Assembly (NCBI GenBank): GCA_020061305.1 | Contig: JAGUYM010000013.1 | Coordinates: forward strand, 1 to 41,089 | Direction of reading: 5' to 3' | From: Candidatus Woesebacteria bacterium | GTDB taxonomy: Bacteria > Patescibacteriota > Microgenomatia > UBA8517 | DNA length: 41,089 nucleotides | Shown: positions 30,839 through 39,819 of the stretch, one piece after another | Position numbering within the stretch: position 1 is the first letter of the stretch | How the letters are laid out: each line of letters begins with the position of its first letter | The notes under the pieces: generated by a model | What the model saw: only the letters and a program-made list of their open reading frames with translations | What the model was told of the DNA's origin: nothing | Databases searched by the model: none | Program-made: the position numbers and the translations under genes

Positions 30839-32158
30839 TTAATGTTTTGTATCTCTGGAGTAAAATTTAATTCTATCTCCTTTGAAATAAAGTGGCACTG
30901 AGGCTAGTGGGCCGTTTCTATGCTTTGCAATATCTAACATTATATTTTCTAAATTATCATCACTTTCTCTCCATAGAAACATCACCACATCTGAGTCTTG
31001 TTCTATCGATCCACTCTCTCTTAAGTCCGAAAGTTGGGGCTTTTTTGTCCCCCGTTGTTCAACGCCACGAGAAAGCTGTGATAAGGCCAAAACTGGAATT
31101 TTTAATTCCCTTGCCAAATTTTTAAGTCCTTGTGAAATTTCGCTTACCTCTTGAACCCTGTTTTCTAAATTTCTGCTTCTGGCTAACTGTAAGTAGTCAA
31201 CAACCACCAAATCAAGACCGTGTTCAACTTGGAGTCTTCTAGCCTTTGTTCTCATTTCAAGTATAGAAAGAGCCGGTGTATCATCAATATAAATCGGAGC
31301 CTCAGCCAAAATCCCCATGGCATTGCTTAATTTTGAAAAATCTTCCTCAGTAAGTTTGCCTGTTTTTAATTTCCATGCATCGATATCAGCCTCTGACACA
31401 AGGAGTCTATCAATCAACTCTTCCTTGCTCATTTCCAAGGAAAAATATCCAACCTGTCTCTTTCCTTTAACTGCAGCGTTTTGAGCAATATTCAAAGCCA
31501 ATGTAGTTTTTCCAACAGATGGCCTTGCCGCTAGAATTATAAGATTACTTTTTTGCATCCCTGCTAGTGCCTTATCCAAATCTTCAAAACCGGTAGATAC
31601 ACCTCTTAATCCTTCCCCTTGTTTTTGTAATTCATCCAATCTATCAAAACTTTCAGCCAGTGCATCTCTTACAGAAATAAAAGATTTAGAAACATTTTTT
31701 TGGGAGAGCGAAAATATTTCGCTCTCCGCTTTATCTAAAAGGTCAGCAGTTGACATACCTTCATCACTTGAAAAGTCGACAAGTTTTGAGGCGGCTCTCA
31801 TTAAGCTTCTTTTCACTGATAAATCTTTGACAATCCTTCCATAATGCTCAACATGGGCTGCAGTTGGAACAGTATTTGCGACATCGGTTAAATATGAAGC
31901 TCCACCAATTTTTTTTAAGTATTTGTTTTTCTTTAATTTTTCAGTAACTGTTAAAACATCGACAGGTACACGATCCTCATATAAAGACAGCATCGCTTTA
32001 TAAATTTCTGCATGTCTTTCATCATAAAAATCGTCAGGCAATAAAAATTCGGCGACTGCAATTACAGCATCTTTGTCAAGAAGCATCGCCCCCAGAACAC
32101 TTTGCTCGGCTTCCTGTGAATGTGGAGGAACACGCATTTGCGTTACATTATCGGCCAT
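30839..32158 (-). CDS. dnaB: replicative DNA helicase
   Basis: PPHSQEAEQSVLGAMLLD, AARPSVGKTTLALNIA, SLEMSKEEL, VVVDYLQL, DLRESGSIEQDSDVVMFLWR. Confidence 0.96.
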   Translation of the reverse strand: MADNVTQMRVPPHSQEAEQSVLGAMLLDKDAVIAVAEFLLPDDFYDERHAEIYKAMLSLYEDRVPVDVLTVTEKLKKNKYLKKIGGASYLTDVANTVPTAAHVEHYGRIVKDLSVKRSLMRAASKLVDFSSDEGMSTADLLDKAESEIFSLSQKNVSKSFISVRDALAESFDRLDELQKQGEGLRGVSTGFEDLDKALAGMQKSNLIILAARPSVGKTTLALNIAQNAAVKGKRQVGYFSLEMSKEELIDRLLVSEADIDAWKLKTGKLTEEDFSKLSNAMGILAEAPIYIDDTPALSILEMRTKARRLQVEHGLDLVVVDYLQLARSRNLENRVQEVSEISQGLKNLARELKIPVLALSQLSRGVEQRGTKKPQLSDLRESGSIEQDSDVVMFLWRESDDNLENIMLDIAKHRNGPLASVPLYFKGDRIKFYSRDTKH

Positions 32159-32188
32159 ATTAGATGTGAGGCAGGCAATATCTTGATC

Positions 32189-32686
32189 CTAACTTCTAGA
32201 TTCTAATAACTTAATTTCTGTTGTCTGATCATCAATTATTTCTTCTTTTTTTAAACTGAATTTGGGTAGTTTTTCTACAACCAAACCGGATGATTTCAAG
32301 AATTTATCAAGTGAATCCTCCTTGAAATTAAATGGGATAACAAAATATGGATCGATTTGCTGTATTAACTCGACAGAAATATCACTAACCGACAAAAGTA
32401 AAACATCAATGTCCCCCAGCATAGATAATTTAGATTCAATAAGTTTTTTACTTGTTTTTCCTAAATTACAAACTCTTAAACCATCAACTTCATATACAAA
32501 AATTGTTAAATCATCATTTTGAATCCCAATAACTGAAATCCCTGATATTTCATATTCACCTGGTCCCATTATTTCTTTTTTATGACCTTCTAAGTTTTCT
32601 ATAACCACAACAATCGAATCAACACTGACTACACCAGTTTTACCTTTTATCTTAAATTTATCCCCACCTAGGTATGTAATTTCCAT
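32189..32686 (-). CDS. MBL-fold (UlaG-like) protein, probably degenerate
   Basis: MEITYLGGDKFKIKGKTGVVSVDS, GDIDVLLLSVSD, IDPYFVIPFNF resemble the MBL/UlaG fold, but no HxHxDH motif is present. Confidence 0.5.
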   Translation of the reverse strand: MEITYLGGDKFKIKGKTGVVSVDSIVVVIENLEGHKKEIMGPGEYEISGISVIGIQNDDLTIFVYEVDGLRVCNLGKTSKKLIESKLSMLGDIDVLLLSVSDISVELIQQIDPYFVIPFNFKEDSLDKFLKSSGLVVEKLPKFSLKKEEIIDDQTTEIKLLESRS

Positions 32687-32721
32687 AATCACTTTATATC
32701 TTATTTAAGACAAGTTGACAA
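32687..32721 (-). promoter_or_regulatory. promoter of MBL-like gene
   Basis: TTGTCA-N17-TATAAA-N6-ATG; -35 overlaps the divergent promoter. Confidence 0.7.
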
Positions 32722-32743
32722 GATGGTAAGTTTAAGGTTAAAT
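32715..32743 (+). promoter_or_regulatory. promoter of membrane-anchored protein gene
   Basis: TTGACA-N17-TTAAAT, 11 nt before ATG 32755. Confidence 0.65.
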
Positions 32744-32754
32744 TGCCTTTACGT

Positions 32755-33633
32755 ATGCGCAAAGAGGTGGTATTCGCAATCATTGCCGGAATTTCGCTTG
32801 GCCTTTTGTTTGCTTTCGGATCGTGGAAAGTGGCTCAAATTATTAAAAAGAAAAATTTAAATCAAAATATAACAAGCCAAATAAACGAACTTCCAAAATC
32901 CATCAAAAACACAATAGCTTTTTCAGTTGACTATCCTGAAAATAATTCTACACTTGGCACAAATCTAGTCAAAATCACAGGTTCAAACACTCCTAGCCTT
33001 CCTGTAATCATATCAACCCCAACAAAAGACCATTTAACAAAAGCGGACCTAAACGGAAAATTCGAAGCTGAAGTGGCACTTTCAACAGCCATAAACAGCA
33101 TAATCATCACAAATTTTGATGAAAATAAAAAACTAAATCTTATCTATTGGAAAAATGAAATAGTTAACCCCAAAAGCTATATTGGAACAATCACTGATAT
33201 AACGGATAAAACAGTCCAAATTAGGTCCAGATCAGGTGAAATCCAACAAGCCAAGATAGAAGAAGATGCCAAAATTTACAACTCACTTAAAGATAACCAA
33301 GAAATCAAACAACAGGACTTGGCAATTGGAGATTTTATTATTGCAATTGGAGATATAAACGGAAATAAGGTCTTAAAGGCACAAATAATAATTACAGCAA
33401 TAGACTTTAAAGAAGAAAATAATCTGGAATTTACAAAGGGGAAATTTGTAAAGGCAACTTCCAAAGACATGACCATTGTGCTTGATTCCGGCGAAGAAAA
33501 AGTTATTCTACTTCCCAAATCATGGGATGGACCAAATACTAAAGAGTTGAAACCAAACCAAAACATAATTACGGTTTCAATAAAAACCGCCGAAACCTCC
33601 ACTTTAAGAACCCTTTTTACTGATGTAGAATAG
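32755..33633 (+). CDS. membrane-anchored extracytoplasmic protein with Ig-like/OB-like repeats
   Basis: N-terminal TM helix (VVFAIIAGISLGLLFAFGSW), beta-rich remainder. ATG 32755 is more likely than the TTG at 32743. Confidence 0.6.
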   Translation: MRKEVVFAIIAGISLGLLFAFGSWKVAQIIKKKNLNQNITSQINELPKSIKNTIAFSVDYPENNSTLGTNLVKITGSNTPSLPVIISTPTKDHLTKADLNGKFEAEVALSTAINSIIITNFDENKKLNLIYWKNEIVNPKSYIGTITDITDKTVQIRSRSGEIQQAKIEEDAKIYNSLKDNQEIKQQDLAIGDFIIAIGDINGNKVLKAQIIITAIDFKEENNLEFTKGKFVKATSKDMTIVLDSGEEKVILLPKSWDGPNTKELKPNQNIITVSIKTAETSTLRTLFTDVE

Positions 33634-33637
33634 TTTT

Positions 33638-34510
33638 ATGCAAAAGGGGCCAGTTACACCAAAGGGATTTATGGATATTATGCCAGATGAGGCAAAAAGA
33701 AGGCGTGACTATATCAATAAAATTGCAACAGTATTAGAAAAATATGGATATAGCCCTCTTGAAACACCAGTTGTGGAATTTGCAGACACACTTCTTGGAA
33801 AATATGGTGAAGATGAAAAATTAATATACACTTTTGAAGATAGAGGTGGAAGAAAATTGGCTCTCCGTTATGACCTAACTGTTCCCCTAGCCCGCTTTAT
33901 ATCAAATAATTTAAGTCTTCTTTGCCCTATTTTTGCCAGATATCAAATAGGTGAAGTTTTTAGGGGTGAAAAACCACAAAAGGGACGAAGTAGACAATTT
34001 ACACAGTTTGATTGTGATATTTTGGGCGGAAGTGATGAAAATATAGATGCAAAAGTCATAGCCTCAGCAATTGATGGAATTCGTGCAATAGGATTTGATA
34101 AGGCCAAACTTGCCATAAACGACAGAGTTAATTTTAATAAATTATCAATTGAGGATATAAGGTTAATTGACAAAATGTATAAAATAGGAAAAGAAAATTT
34201 ACCCAAAGATTTAATTGAATTTGTAGAAAACACTAGACCGACGGAAAGACTTTTAAAAATATTTAAAATATTAGAAACTAATTACAAATTAAAAGAGAGT
34301 AAAGACTTTTTCTTTGACCCAACCTTAGCAAGGGGTCTTGATTACTATACATCTACAGTTTTTGAGATGAAATTAAATGGAAAACCAGAAGACCTATCGA
34401 TTGGCGGTGGGGGCAGGTATGATAATTTGATTGGAATATTTGCAGGACAACAAATCCCAGCTGTAGGTTTTTCATTTGGAATAGATAGAATTATTGATTT
34501 AACAAAATAA
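33638..34510 (+). CDS. hisS: histidyl-tRNA synthetase core lacking the anticodon-binding domain
   Basis: PKGFMDIMPDEAKRR, motif 2 FRGEKPQKGRSRQFTQFD, LARGLDYYTSTVFE, motif 3 AVGFSFGIDRI, then stop. Confidence 0.85.
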   Translation: MQKGPVTPKGFMDIMPDEAKRRRDYINKIATVLEKYGYSPLETPVVEFADTLLGKYGEDEKLIYTFEDRGGRKLALRYDLTVPLARFISNNLSLLCPIFARYQIGEVFRGEKPQKGRSRQFTQFDCDILGGSDENIDAKVIASAIDGIRAIGFDKAKLAINDRVNFNKLSIEDIRLIDKMYKIGKENLPKDLIEFVENTRPTERLLKIFKILETNYKLKESKDFFFDPTLARGLDYYTSTVFEMKLNGKPEDLSIGGGGRYDNLIGIFAGQQIPAVGFSFGIDRIIDLTK

Positions 34511-34511
34511 C

Positions 34512-35426
34512 ATGAACTCTGCTCGAATCAAAGCTTATATAATGCTGCTTGTCGTTGCCCTATCTTGGGGAATTGCCTCCCCTATCATCAAATATACACT
34601 TGATGCTTTCGACCCCGCAGTATTTTTAGCCTATCGTTATTTCATTTCAACAATTATTGCAGTTGTCACCCTTTTTTTTGTAAAACAACATCTACCTAAA
34701 AAATTTCCTGATTTAATACTTCTTTTTATATATGCATTTTTAAATTCAGTGGTTTCACTTGGACTGCTTTTCTTTGGCATGCAAAATACCACAGTTTTGG
34801 ATATGTCTTTAATTACCTTAGTGGGACCACTAATTGTTTCTGCAACTGGTGTTTATTATTTTCATGAAAAAATTACAAAGAGAGAAAAAATAGGCATGGC
34901 AATTGCAGTTTTGGGCGTACTCATCACAATTATTGAGCCTATGTATCTAAATGGAAATAATACTGTTAGATTTTCAGGAAATTTATTGGTTTTTGGCAAT
35001 GTAATAGTAGCCACTATAACAACAGTTATTTCAAAAAAATTGTTAAGAAACAATGTAAACCCCCTACTTTTAGTAAATACTGCATTTATCGTAGGATTTA
35101 TATCATTTCTAGCCTACACACTATATACAAATACACTAGATATTAATGTAATTTATCAAACACCACCAATTTATCATTTTGGAGTTTTGTATATGGCTGC
35201 AATTTCTGGTACACTTGCGTATTACCTGTCTACAAAAGCACAAAAAACAATTGAAATTAGTGAACAATCATTATTTAGTTACCTTTCCCCAATTTTTTCA
35301 ATGCCAATTGCAGTTATATGGCTTGGGGAAAAAATAACCCCATCCTTTATAATTGGTGCCGTAATTATTGCTTTTGGAGTAGCGCTTGCCGAAATCAAGC
35401 GTACGAGATATAATAAGACTCAATAA
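34512..35426 (+). CDS. EamA/DMT-family transporter
   Basis: Ten hydrophobic segments, EamA pattern (VALSWGIASPIIKYTLD; AISGTLAYYLSTKAQK). Confidence 0.88.
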   Translation: MNSARIKAYIMLLVVALSWGIASPIIKYTLDAFDPAVFLAYRYFISTIIAVVTLFFVKQHLPKKFPDLILLFIYAFLNSVVSLGLLFFGMQNTTVLDMSLITLVGPLIVSATGVYYFHEKITKREKIGMAIAVLGVLITIIEPMYLNGNNTVRFSGNLLVFGNVIVATITTVISKKLLRNNVNPLLLVNTAFIVGFISFLAYTLYTNTLDINVIYQTPPIYHFGVLYMAAISGTLAYYLSTKAQKTIEISEQSLFSYLSPIFSMPIAVIWLGEKITPSFIIGAVIIAFGVALAEIKRTRYNKTQ

Positions 35427-35429
35427 TTT

Positions 35430-35741
35430 ATGAAAAAAGCAATACATCCAACTTGGTATCCTAATGCAAAGATAACTTGCGCTTGTGGTAACACATTTAC
35501 AGCAGGCTCAACGAAACCTGAAATTCAAGTCGAAGTTTGTAGCAATTGTCACCCATTTTATACAGGTCAAATGAAATTTGTAGATACAGCAGGTAGAGTT
35601 GAAAAATTCAAAAAAAGACAAAGTAGTGCGATCACCAAAAAGGTTTCAAAAGCTGAAAAAAGAAGAATTAAACAGGAAAAAAGAATTAAAGAGGAAATGA
35701 ATAGACCAGACACACTCGAACAACTAAGAAAAACGGCTTAG
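35430..35741 (+). CDS. rpmE: 50S ribosomal protein L31 with basic C-terminal extension
   Basis: [23 protein letters not shown]...[25 protein letters not shown]. Confidence 0.93.
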   Translation: MKKAIHPTWYPNAKITCACGNTFTAGSTKPEIQVEVCSNCHPFYTGQMKFVDTAGRVEKFKKRQSSAITKKVSKAEKRRIKQEKRIKEEMNRPDTLEQLRKTA

Positions 35742-35743
35742 CC

Positions 35744-35764
35744 CGCCACCCGTAACCCGTAACC
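35744..35764. repeat. period-7 array filling the rpmE-prfA gap
   Basis: CGCCACC CGTAACC CGTAACC directly before T-ATG. Confidence 0.8.
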
Positions 35765-35765
35765 T

Positions 35766-36467
35766 ATGAATCCGACCAATCAAACAATCTACCTCGAAAT
35801 AAGGGGCGCTACAGGTGGTGATGAAGCCAAACTCTGGGGTGAGGATTTGCTTCGAATGTATACCCGTTTTGCAAATAAAAAAGGTTGGAAAGTATTTGAA
35901 CTTGATGATTCGGTAATTAAAATTGTAGGACTTGAGACTTTTGACTTACTTAAAAACGAGTCAGGAGTACATAGAGTGCAAAGAGTTCCTGTGACTGAAA
36001 AAAGAGGTAGAATTCATACTTCAACCGCAACTGTAGTGGTACTACCGGAAATTAAAGAGGGTGAAGTTACAATTAATCATAATGACCTAGAATGGCAATT
36101 TATTAGAGCAGGTGGACATGGAGGCCAAAATGTAAACAAAGTGTCTACAGCTGTCAGATTAAGACATGTCCCAACAGGGATTGTTGTGCAGGCCCGAGAA
36201 GAAAGGTTTCAAGAACAAAATAGGCAGATTGCTCTATCACTACTTCGTAGCAAGCTTTGGGAGAAACAAGAAGAAGAAAAGATAAAAACAGTTGCAGGCT
36301 ATAGAAGTTTAATTGGAAGAGGTAAGAGATCCGAAAAAATAAGAACATACAATTTCCCTCAAGACAGGGTTACCGATCATAGAATTGGGAAAAGTTGGGG
36401 CAACCTAGAATCAATTGTCGATGGCAACCTTGAAAAGGTAGTAGAACTTAGCAAAACTATTCAGTAA
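35766..36467 (+). CDS. prfA: peptide chain release factor 1-like, lacking N-terminal domain 1
   Basis: [17 protein letters not shown] motif ([13 protein letters not shown]), GGQ motif ([10 protein letters not shown]). Confidence 0.88.
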   Translation: MNPTNQTIYLEIRGATGGDEAKLWGEDLLRMYTRFANKKGWKVFELDDSVIKIVGLETFDLLKNESGVHRVQRVPVTEKRGRIHTSTATVVVLPEIKEGEVTINHNDLEWQFIRAGGHGGQNVNKVSTAVRLRHVPTGIVVQAREERFQEQNRQIALSLLRSKLWEKQEEEKIKTVAGYRSLIGRGKRSEKIRTYNFPQDRVTDHRIGKSWGNLESIVDGNLEKVVELSKTIQ

Positions 36468-37578
36468 ATTCAGAAAGAGTAGCCTCAAGAGTCAAGGTCT
36501 CACCATTTCTGTAAACTTCCAAACTAATTTTATCTCCAACCTTTTTCTTTCTGATTACTTCCCCAATATCATCTTTTTCATTAATTCTTAAACCGTCAAT
36601 CTTCGTAATAATATCCTCTTCCAAAACTCCTGATTTATCTGCAGGTGAACCTGAAACCACCTCAACGACATAAGCCCCTTGCGGCACATCATTCAAAAGT
36701 GCCGTTCCTAAGCCTATCATTTCATATCTTACGCCCAAATAAGCTCTACCTACAAATTTACCCCCGCTTGATTTAAATTCGTCTAATGATTTTTTAACAA
36801 CATCAATCGGGATTGCAAAACCAATGTTTTCAGCACCTTGTGCAACAGCTACATTAACTCCAATCACTTGACCTGCGGAATTAATAAGTGGTCCACCGGA
36901 ATTACCCGGATTGATTGCCGCATCGGTTTGGATAACATCATCCAGTTTTTCAACATATCCCTCAAATACGCTTCCTGCAACAATTCCCCTACCCAGACCA
37001 GATACGACTCCGGTTGTTACAGTATGTCTAAATTCACCTAAAGCAGTTCCTATTGCAACCACAAACTGGCCAACTTTTAAATTACTGGACATACCAAGCT
37101 CCAATGGCTTTAAATCATTGGCGTCAATTTTAAGTATTGCGATATCATTATTTGGATCAAGACTTTTACTTTTAACTTCATATTCCTTGTCATCGGAAGT
37201 GATAACTTTATATGTAGCATTGCTATTTACAACATGTTTATTGGTAATAATTAGGCCATCATTTGAAACTATAAAACCGCTCCCAATATCTTGTTCTTCA
37301 CCACCCTCAGTTCTTCTTCTTAATCCCCCAAACGGCGAAAATTCCAAAATCTGTCTCTGTGGAGTCTTAATTGATACTGTAACAACAGAGGGAGAAGATT
37401 TTTCAGCAATTTCAATAACAGCAGATTCTTCTTTTATAAGTTTTTGTTCCAAAACAGTAGTCTTTTTTAATAAGTCAGGAAGATATTTTCCAAGAAATAT
37501 GCCCAAACCTAAAAACAAAAGGCTAAACAATAAAAAGGGTAAAAATCGAAAATTAACTTTTGGTAATTTTATTTTCAT
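36457..37578 (-). CDS. htrA: HtrA/DegP-type S1C serine protease with PDZ domain
   Basis: [37 protein letters not shown]-terminal PDZ. Confidence 0.94.
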   Translation of the reverse strand: MKIKLPKVNFRFLPFLLFSLLFLGLGIFLGKYLPDLLKKTTVLEQKLIKEESAVIEIAEKSSPSVVTVSIKTPQRQILEFSPFGGLRRRTEGGEEQDIGSGFIVSNDGLIITNKHVVNSNATYKVITSDDKEYEVKSKSLDPNNDIAILKIDANDLKPLELGMSSNLKVGQFVVAIGTALGEFRHTVTTGVVSGLGRGIVAGSVFEGYVEKLDDVIQTDAAINPGNSGGPLINSAGQVIGVNVAVAQGAENIGFAIPIDVVKKSLDEFKSSGGKFVGRAYLGVRYEMIGLGTALLNDVPQGAYVVEVVSGSPADKSGVLEEDIITKIDGLRINEKDDIGEVIRKKKVGDKISLEVYRNGETLTLEATLSEFTE

Positions 37579-37615
37579 CGTAAATATTTTTACCCAAAAC
37601 TTGCCAATTTGTCAA
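37579..37615 (-). promoter_or_regulatory. promoter of htrA
   Basis: TTGACA-N17-TAAAAA-N8-ATG. Confidence 0.65.
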
Positions 37616-37668
37616 TAAAAGAGTATATTATAGGATACTTATTTCAATCCCAAAGAAAGGAGTGTGCC

Positions 37669-37782
37669 ATGTCGATCGGTGACGGGAAAGAAATTTCATT
37701 GCCGGCGGCAGTGGCAATCATCGTGGGCCTACTGCTCACAGGTTGCGTTGTCGTCGGCGCGGTCATCAAAGTTGTTTTCTAG
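37669..37782 (+). CDS. small hydrophobic 37 aa protein
   Basis: MSIGDGKEISLPAAVAIIVGLLLTGCVVVGAVIKVVF; SD AAAGGAG upstream; promoter-like TTGCCA-N17-TATATT at 37601-37629; locally GC-rich. Confidence 0.5.
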   Translation: MSIGDGKEISLPAAVAIIVGLLLTGCVVVGAVIKVVF

Positions 37783-37792
37783 ATGGCCTAAA

Positions 37793-37852
37793 GTGTCGAG
37801 GTGGTATAAAAAAATATTTTCAATCAACATCAGAAAATATCCACCTCGGCAC
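37793..37852 (+). other. long imperfect hairpin with 9-nt bulge
   Basis: GTGTCGAGGTGG-(TATAAAAAA)-ATATTTTC ... GAAAATATCCACCTCGGCAC; about 20 bp stem, 11-nt loop. Confidence 0.75.
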
Positions 37853-37891
37853 AATGTAAGACTCTTTGAAGCTCGCTTTATATCTTTATAT

Positions 37892-39115
37892 CTATTCACT
37901 AACCACTTGTATAGCCTTCATCAACTGTTCATCTTCACTTGTTTCCAGATTATCTTCAACCACAATGTCAGGCTCGAGGCCTTTTTCATGTACCCAATTC
38001 CCCTTTGGAGTTAACCACTTTGCAGTTGTAATATGAAGACCCGCCCCACCATTTATTTTTAACGGCTCCTGTATTGTTCCCTTTCCAAATGTAGTTTCTC
38101 CTATCAATTTGATTCCCAAATTTTCTCTCAGTGCTCCTGCCAATATTTCTGAAGCTGATGCACTACCTTTATTTACCAAAACAACAATTTTATATTTATC
38201 AAGTGTTGGGTTTATGTCAGTTTTGAATTCATTTCTTTTTCCTTTACCATCTTCAATTACAACAATTGAACCCTTTTTCATAAAACTACCTGCGATATCA
38301 ACTGACCCTTGTAAATATCCCCCCGGATTATTTCTCAAATCAAGTATGATGCTTGTGACTTGCGACTTATGACCTGTGACCTGTGATATCGCCTTATCCC
38401 ATTCAGTCTTTGTATCTCCACCAAATTTTAAAAGTCTAATATGTGCTATGTCATTTTCAATAAAGTCAACAACCACTGATGGCACATCCAAAATTTCACG
38501 AGTTACTTCAACAGTTATTGGTTCATCTACTTTATCTCTTGTTAAAATAAGTGTTACTTTTGTCCCCGCTTTACCCCTAATCACTCCCACTGCTTCATTT
38601 AAATTGATTCCTACCGTCCCCGTATCAATTTTCTTTTCAATATCTTTAATTCCTACTATAAAATCTCCAGCCTTAATGCCCGCCCTTTCTGCTGGTGAAT
38701 TTGGAAGTGGTGCAATAACTGCTAAGTTTTTACCTTTAAATCCAATTTGGATTCCGACACCACCAAATGATCCAGATAAATCTTCCTCCACCACTTTATT
38801 TTCCTCTGGGGTTAAAAATGAGGTATAAGGGTCACCTATTGAGTTAACCATACCTGAAATTGCACCATAGACCATCTGTGATGGGATCAACTTAGTTTTG
38901 TCAAAATATGAAGAATCAAGAGTATCCCAAACTTTCCAAAATAGTGAGAAGTCAACACTTTTATGTTTTTCAGGAATAGTTCTGTCAATTACAACTTTTG
39001 GAAAGCCAGCAGTTTCGAACTTAAATCCATTTATACCCAAAACATAGCCTGCTACAAAAATGGCAATAATACCAAAAACACTTAGAATTAATTTTCTGGT
39101 TTTGTAAAAATTCAT
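37892..39115 (-). CDS. ctpA: S41 C-terminal processing peptidase
   Basis: PYTSFLTPEENKVVEEDLSGSFGGVGIQIG, ILDLRNNPGG, VNKGSASASEILAGAL; ATG at 39115. Confidence 0.93.
   Translation of the reverse strand: MNFYKTRKLILSVFGIIAIFVAGYVLGINGFKFETAGFPKVVIDRTIPEKHKSVDFSLFWKVWDTLDSSYFDKTKLIPSQMVYGAISGMVNSIGDPYTSFLTPEENKVVEEDLSGSFGGVGIQIGFKGKNLAVIAPLPNSPAERAGIKAGDFIVGIKDIEKKIDTGTVGINLNEAVGVIRGKAGTKVTLILTRDKVDEPITVEVTREILDVPSVVVDFIENDIAHIRLLKFGGDTKTEWDKAISQVTGHKSQVTSIILDLRNNPGGYLQGSVDIAGSFMKKGSIVVIEDGKGKRNEFKTDINPTLDKYKIVVLVNKGSASASEILAGALRENLGIKLIGETTFGKGTIQEPLKINGGAGLHITTAKWLTPKGNWVHEKGLEPDIVVEDNLETSEDEQLMKAIQVVSE
38353..38387. repeat. period-7 array inside S41 protease
   Basis: TTGTGAC TTGCGAC TTATGAC CTGTGAC CTGTGAT. 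Confidence 0.9.
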
Positions 39116-39136
39116 CAAACTATATTACTTGAAATT

Positions 39137-39370
39137 TTAATACGGAAGAAGGGCCAAAAATCTTGCTCTTTGGATTTCCTTGCTCATAGCTCTTTGGTGT
39201 TTGGCACAAACAGCGCTTCTTTCTCTTGAAAGAATCCTTCCCCTATCTGAAACAAACTTGGAAAGTGTTTGATAATCCTTGTAGTCTGGGATTGATTTTG
39301 TTTCACAAAAATGGCATTTTGTAGCAATTGGCCTTTCTTTAACTATTTTTTTCCTTTGTTTTTTAGCCAT
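39137..39370 (-). CDS. rpsR: 30S ribosomal protein S18
   Basis: DYKDYQTLSKFVSDRGRILSRERSAVCAKHQRAMSKEIQRARFLALLPY. Confidence 0.95.
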   Translation of the reverse strand: MAKKQRKKIVKERPIATKCHFCETKSIPDYKDYQTLSKFVSDRGRILSRERSAVCAKHQRAMSKEIQRARFLALLPY

Positions 39371-39372
39371 AG

Positions 39373-39819
39373 TTAGAATGGTATGTCTTCTGACTCATCA
39401 GTTTTTGATTCTTCGCCTTTTTCTTCTGTGATTTTCGACTCATCACTCTTGTCTTCATTTCTTACTTCCTCAACTCCCAGACCTTCCGATTTTGAATCAA
39501 GTAAGATCATATCCACTATGACCACTTCTGTAATATATTTTGTCTGCCCGTCTTTGTCCTGATAGCTTCTATTTGAAAGCCTTCCTTCAACATATACTTT
39601 TCTACCTTTTTTCAGGAGTTGCCCGCAAATTTCAGCCAATTTGTTCCAAGCCACAACTCTGGTAAAATCTGCTTCTTCTTTTTTCTCACCTGTATCAGTT
39701 GTCCAACCCCTGTTGGTGGCAACAGTAAAAGTACAAACAGCAGAACCGGAAGGGGTAAACTTAAGTTCAGGATCCCTGGTTAAATTTCCAATCAGTTGTA
39801 CTTTGTTTAAGCTTTTCAT
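39373..39819 (-). CDS. ssb: single-stranded DNA-binding protein
   Basis: LNKVQLIGNLTRDPELKFTPSG, acidic tail ending DIPF. Confidence 0.95.
   Translation of the reverse strand: MKSLNKVQLIGNLTRDPELKFTPSGSAVCTFTVATNRGWTTDTGEKKEEADFTRVVAWNKLAEICGQLLKKGRKVYVEGRLSNRSYQDKDGQTKYITEVVIVDMILLDSKSEGLGVEEVRNEDKSDESKITEEKGEESKTDESEDIPF

Noticed and set aside
32191-32211. possible heptamer array AACTTCT AGATTCT AATAACT
   Set aside because: Only three poorly matching units; not distinguishable from chance alone, although close to similar units in ychF.
36911-37618. 235-aa + strand ORF antisense to htrA
   Set aside because: Fully antisense to a confident htrA CDS; Ser/Thr/Pro-rich pattern typical of shadow ORFs.
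37664-38014. 116-aa + strand ORF (MPCRSVTGKK...)
   Set aside because: Different frame from the SD-led 37-aa ORF, low-complexity composition, and runs antisense into the S41 protease gene.
38109-38828. 87-aa and 150-aa + strand ORFs antisense to the S41 protease
   Set aside because: Shadow ORFs of a confident CDS, no domain signal.
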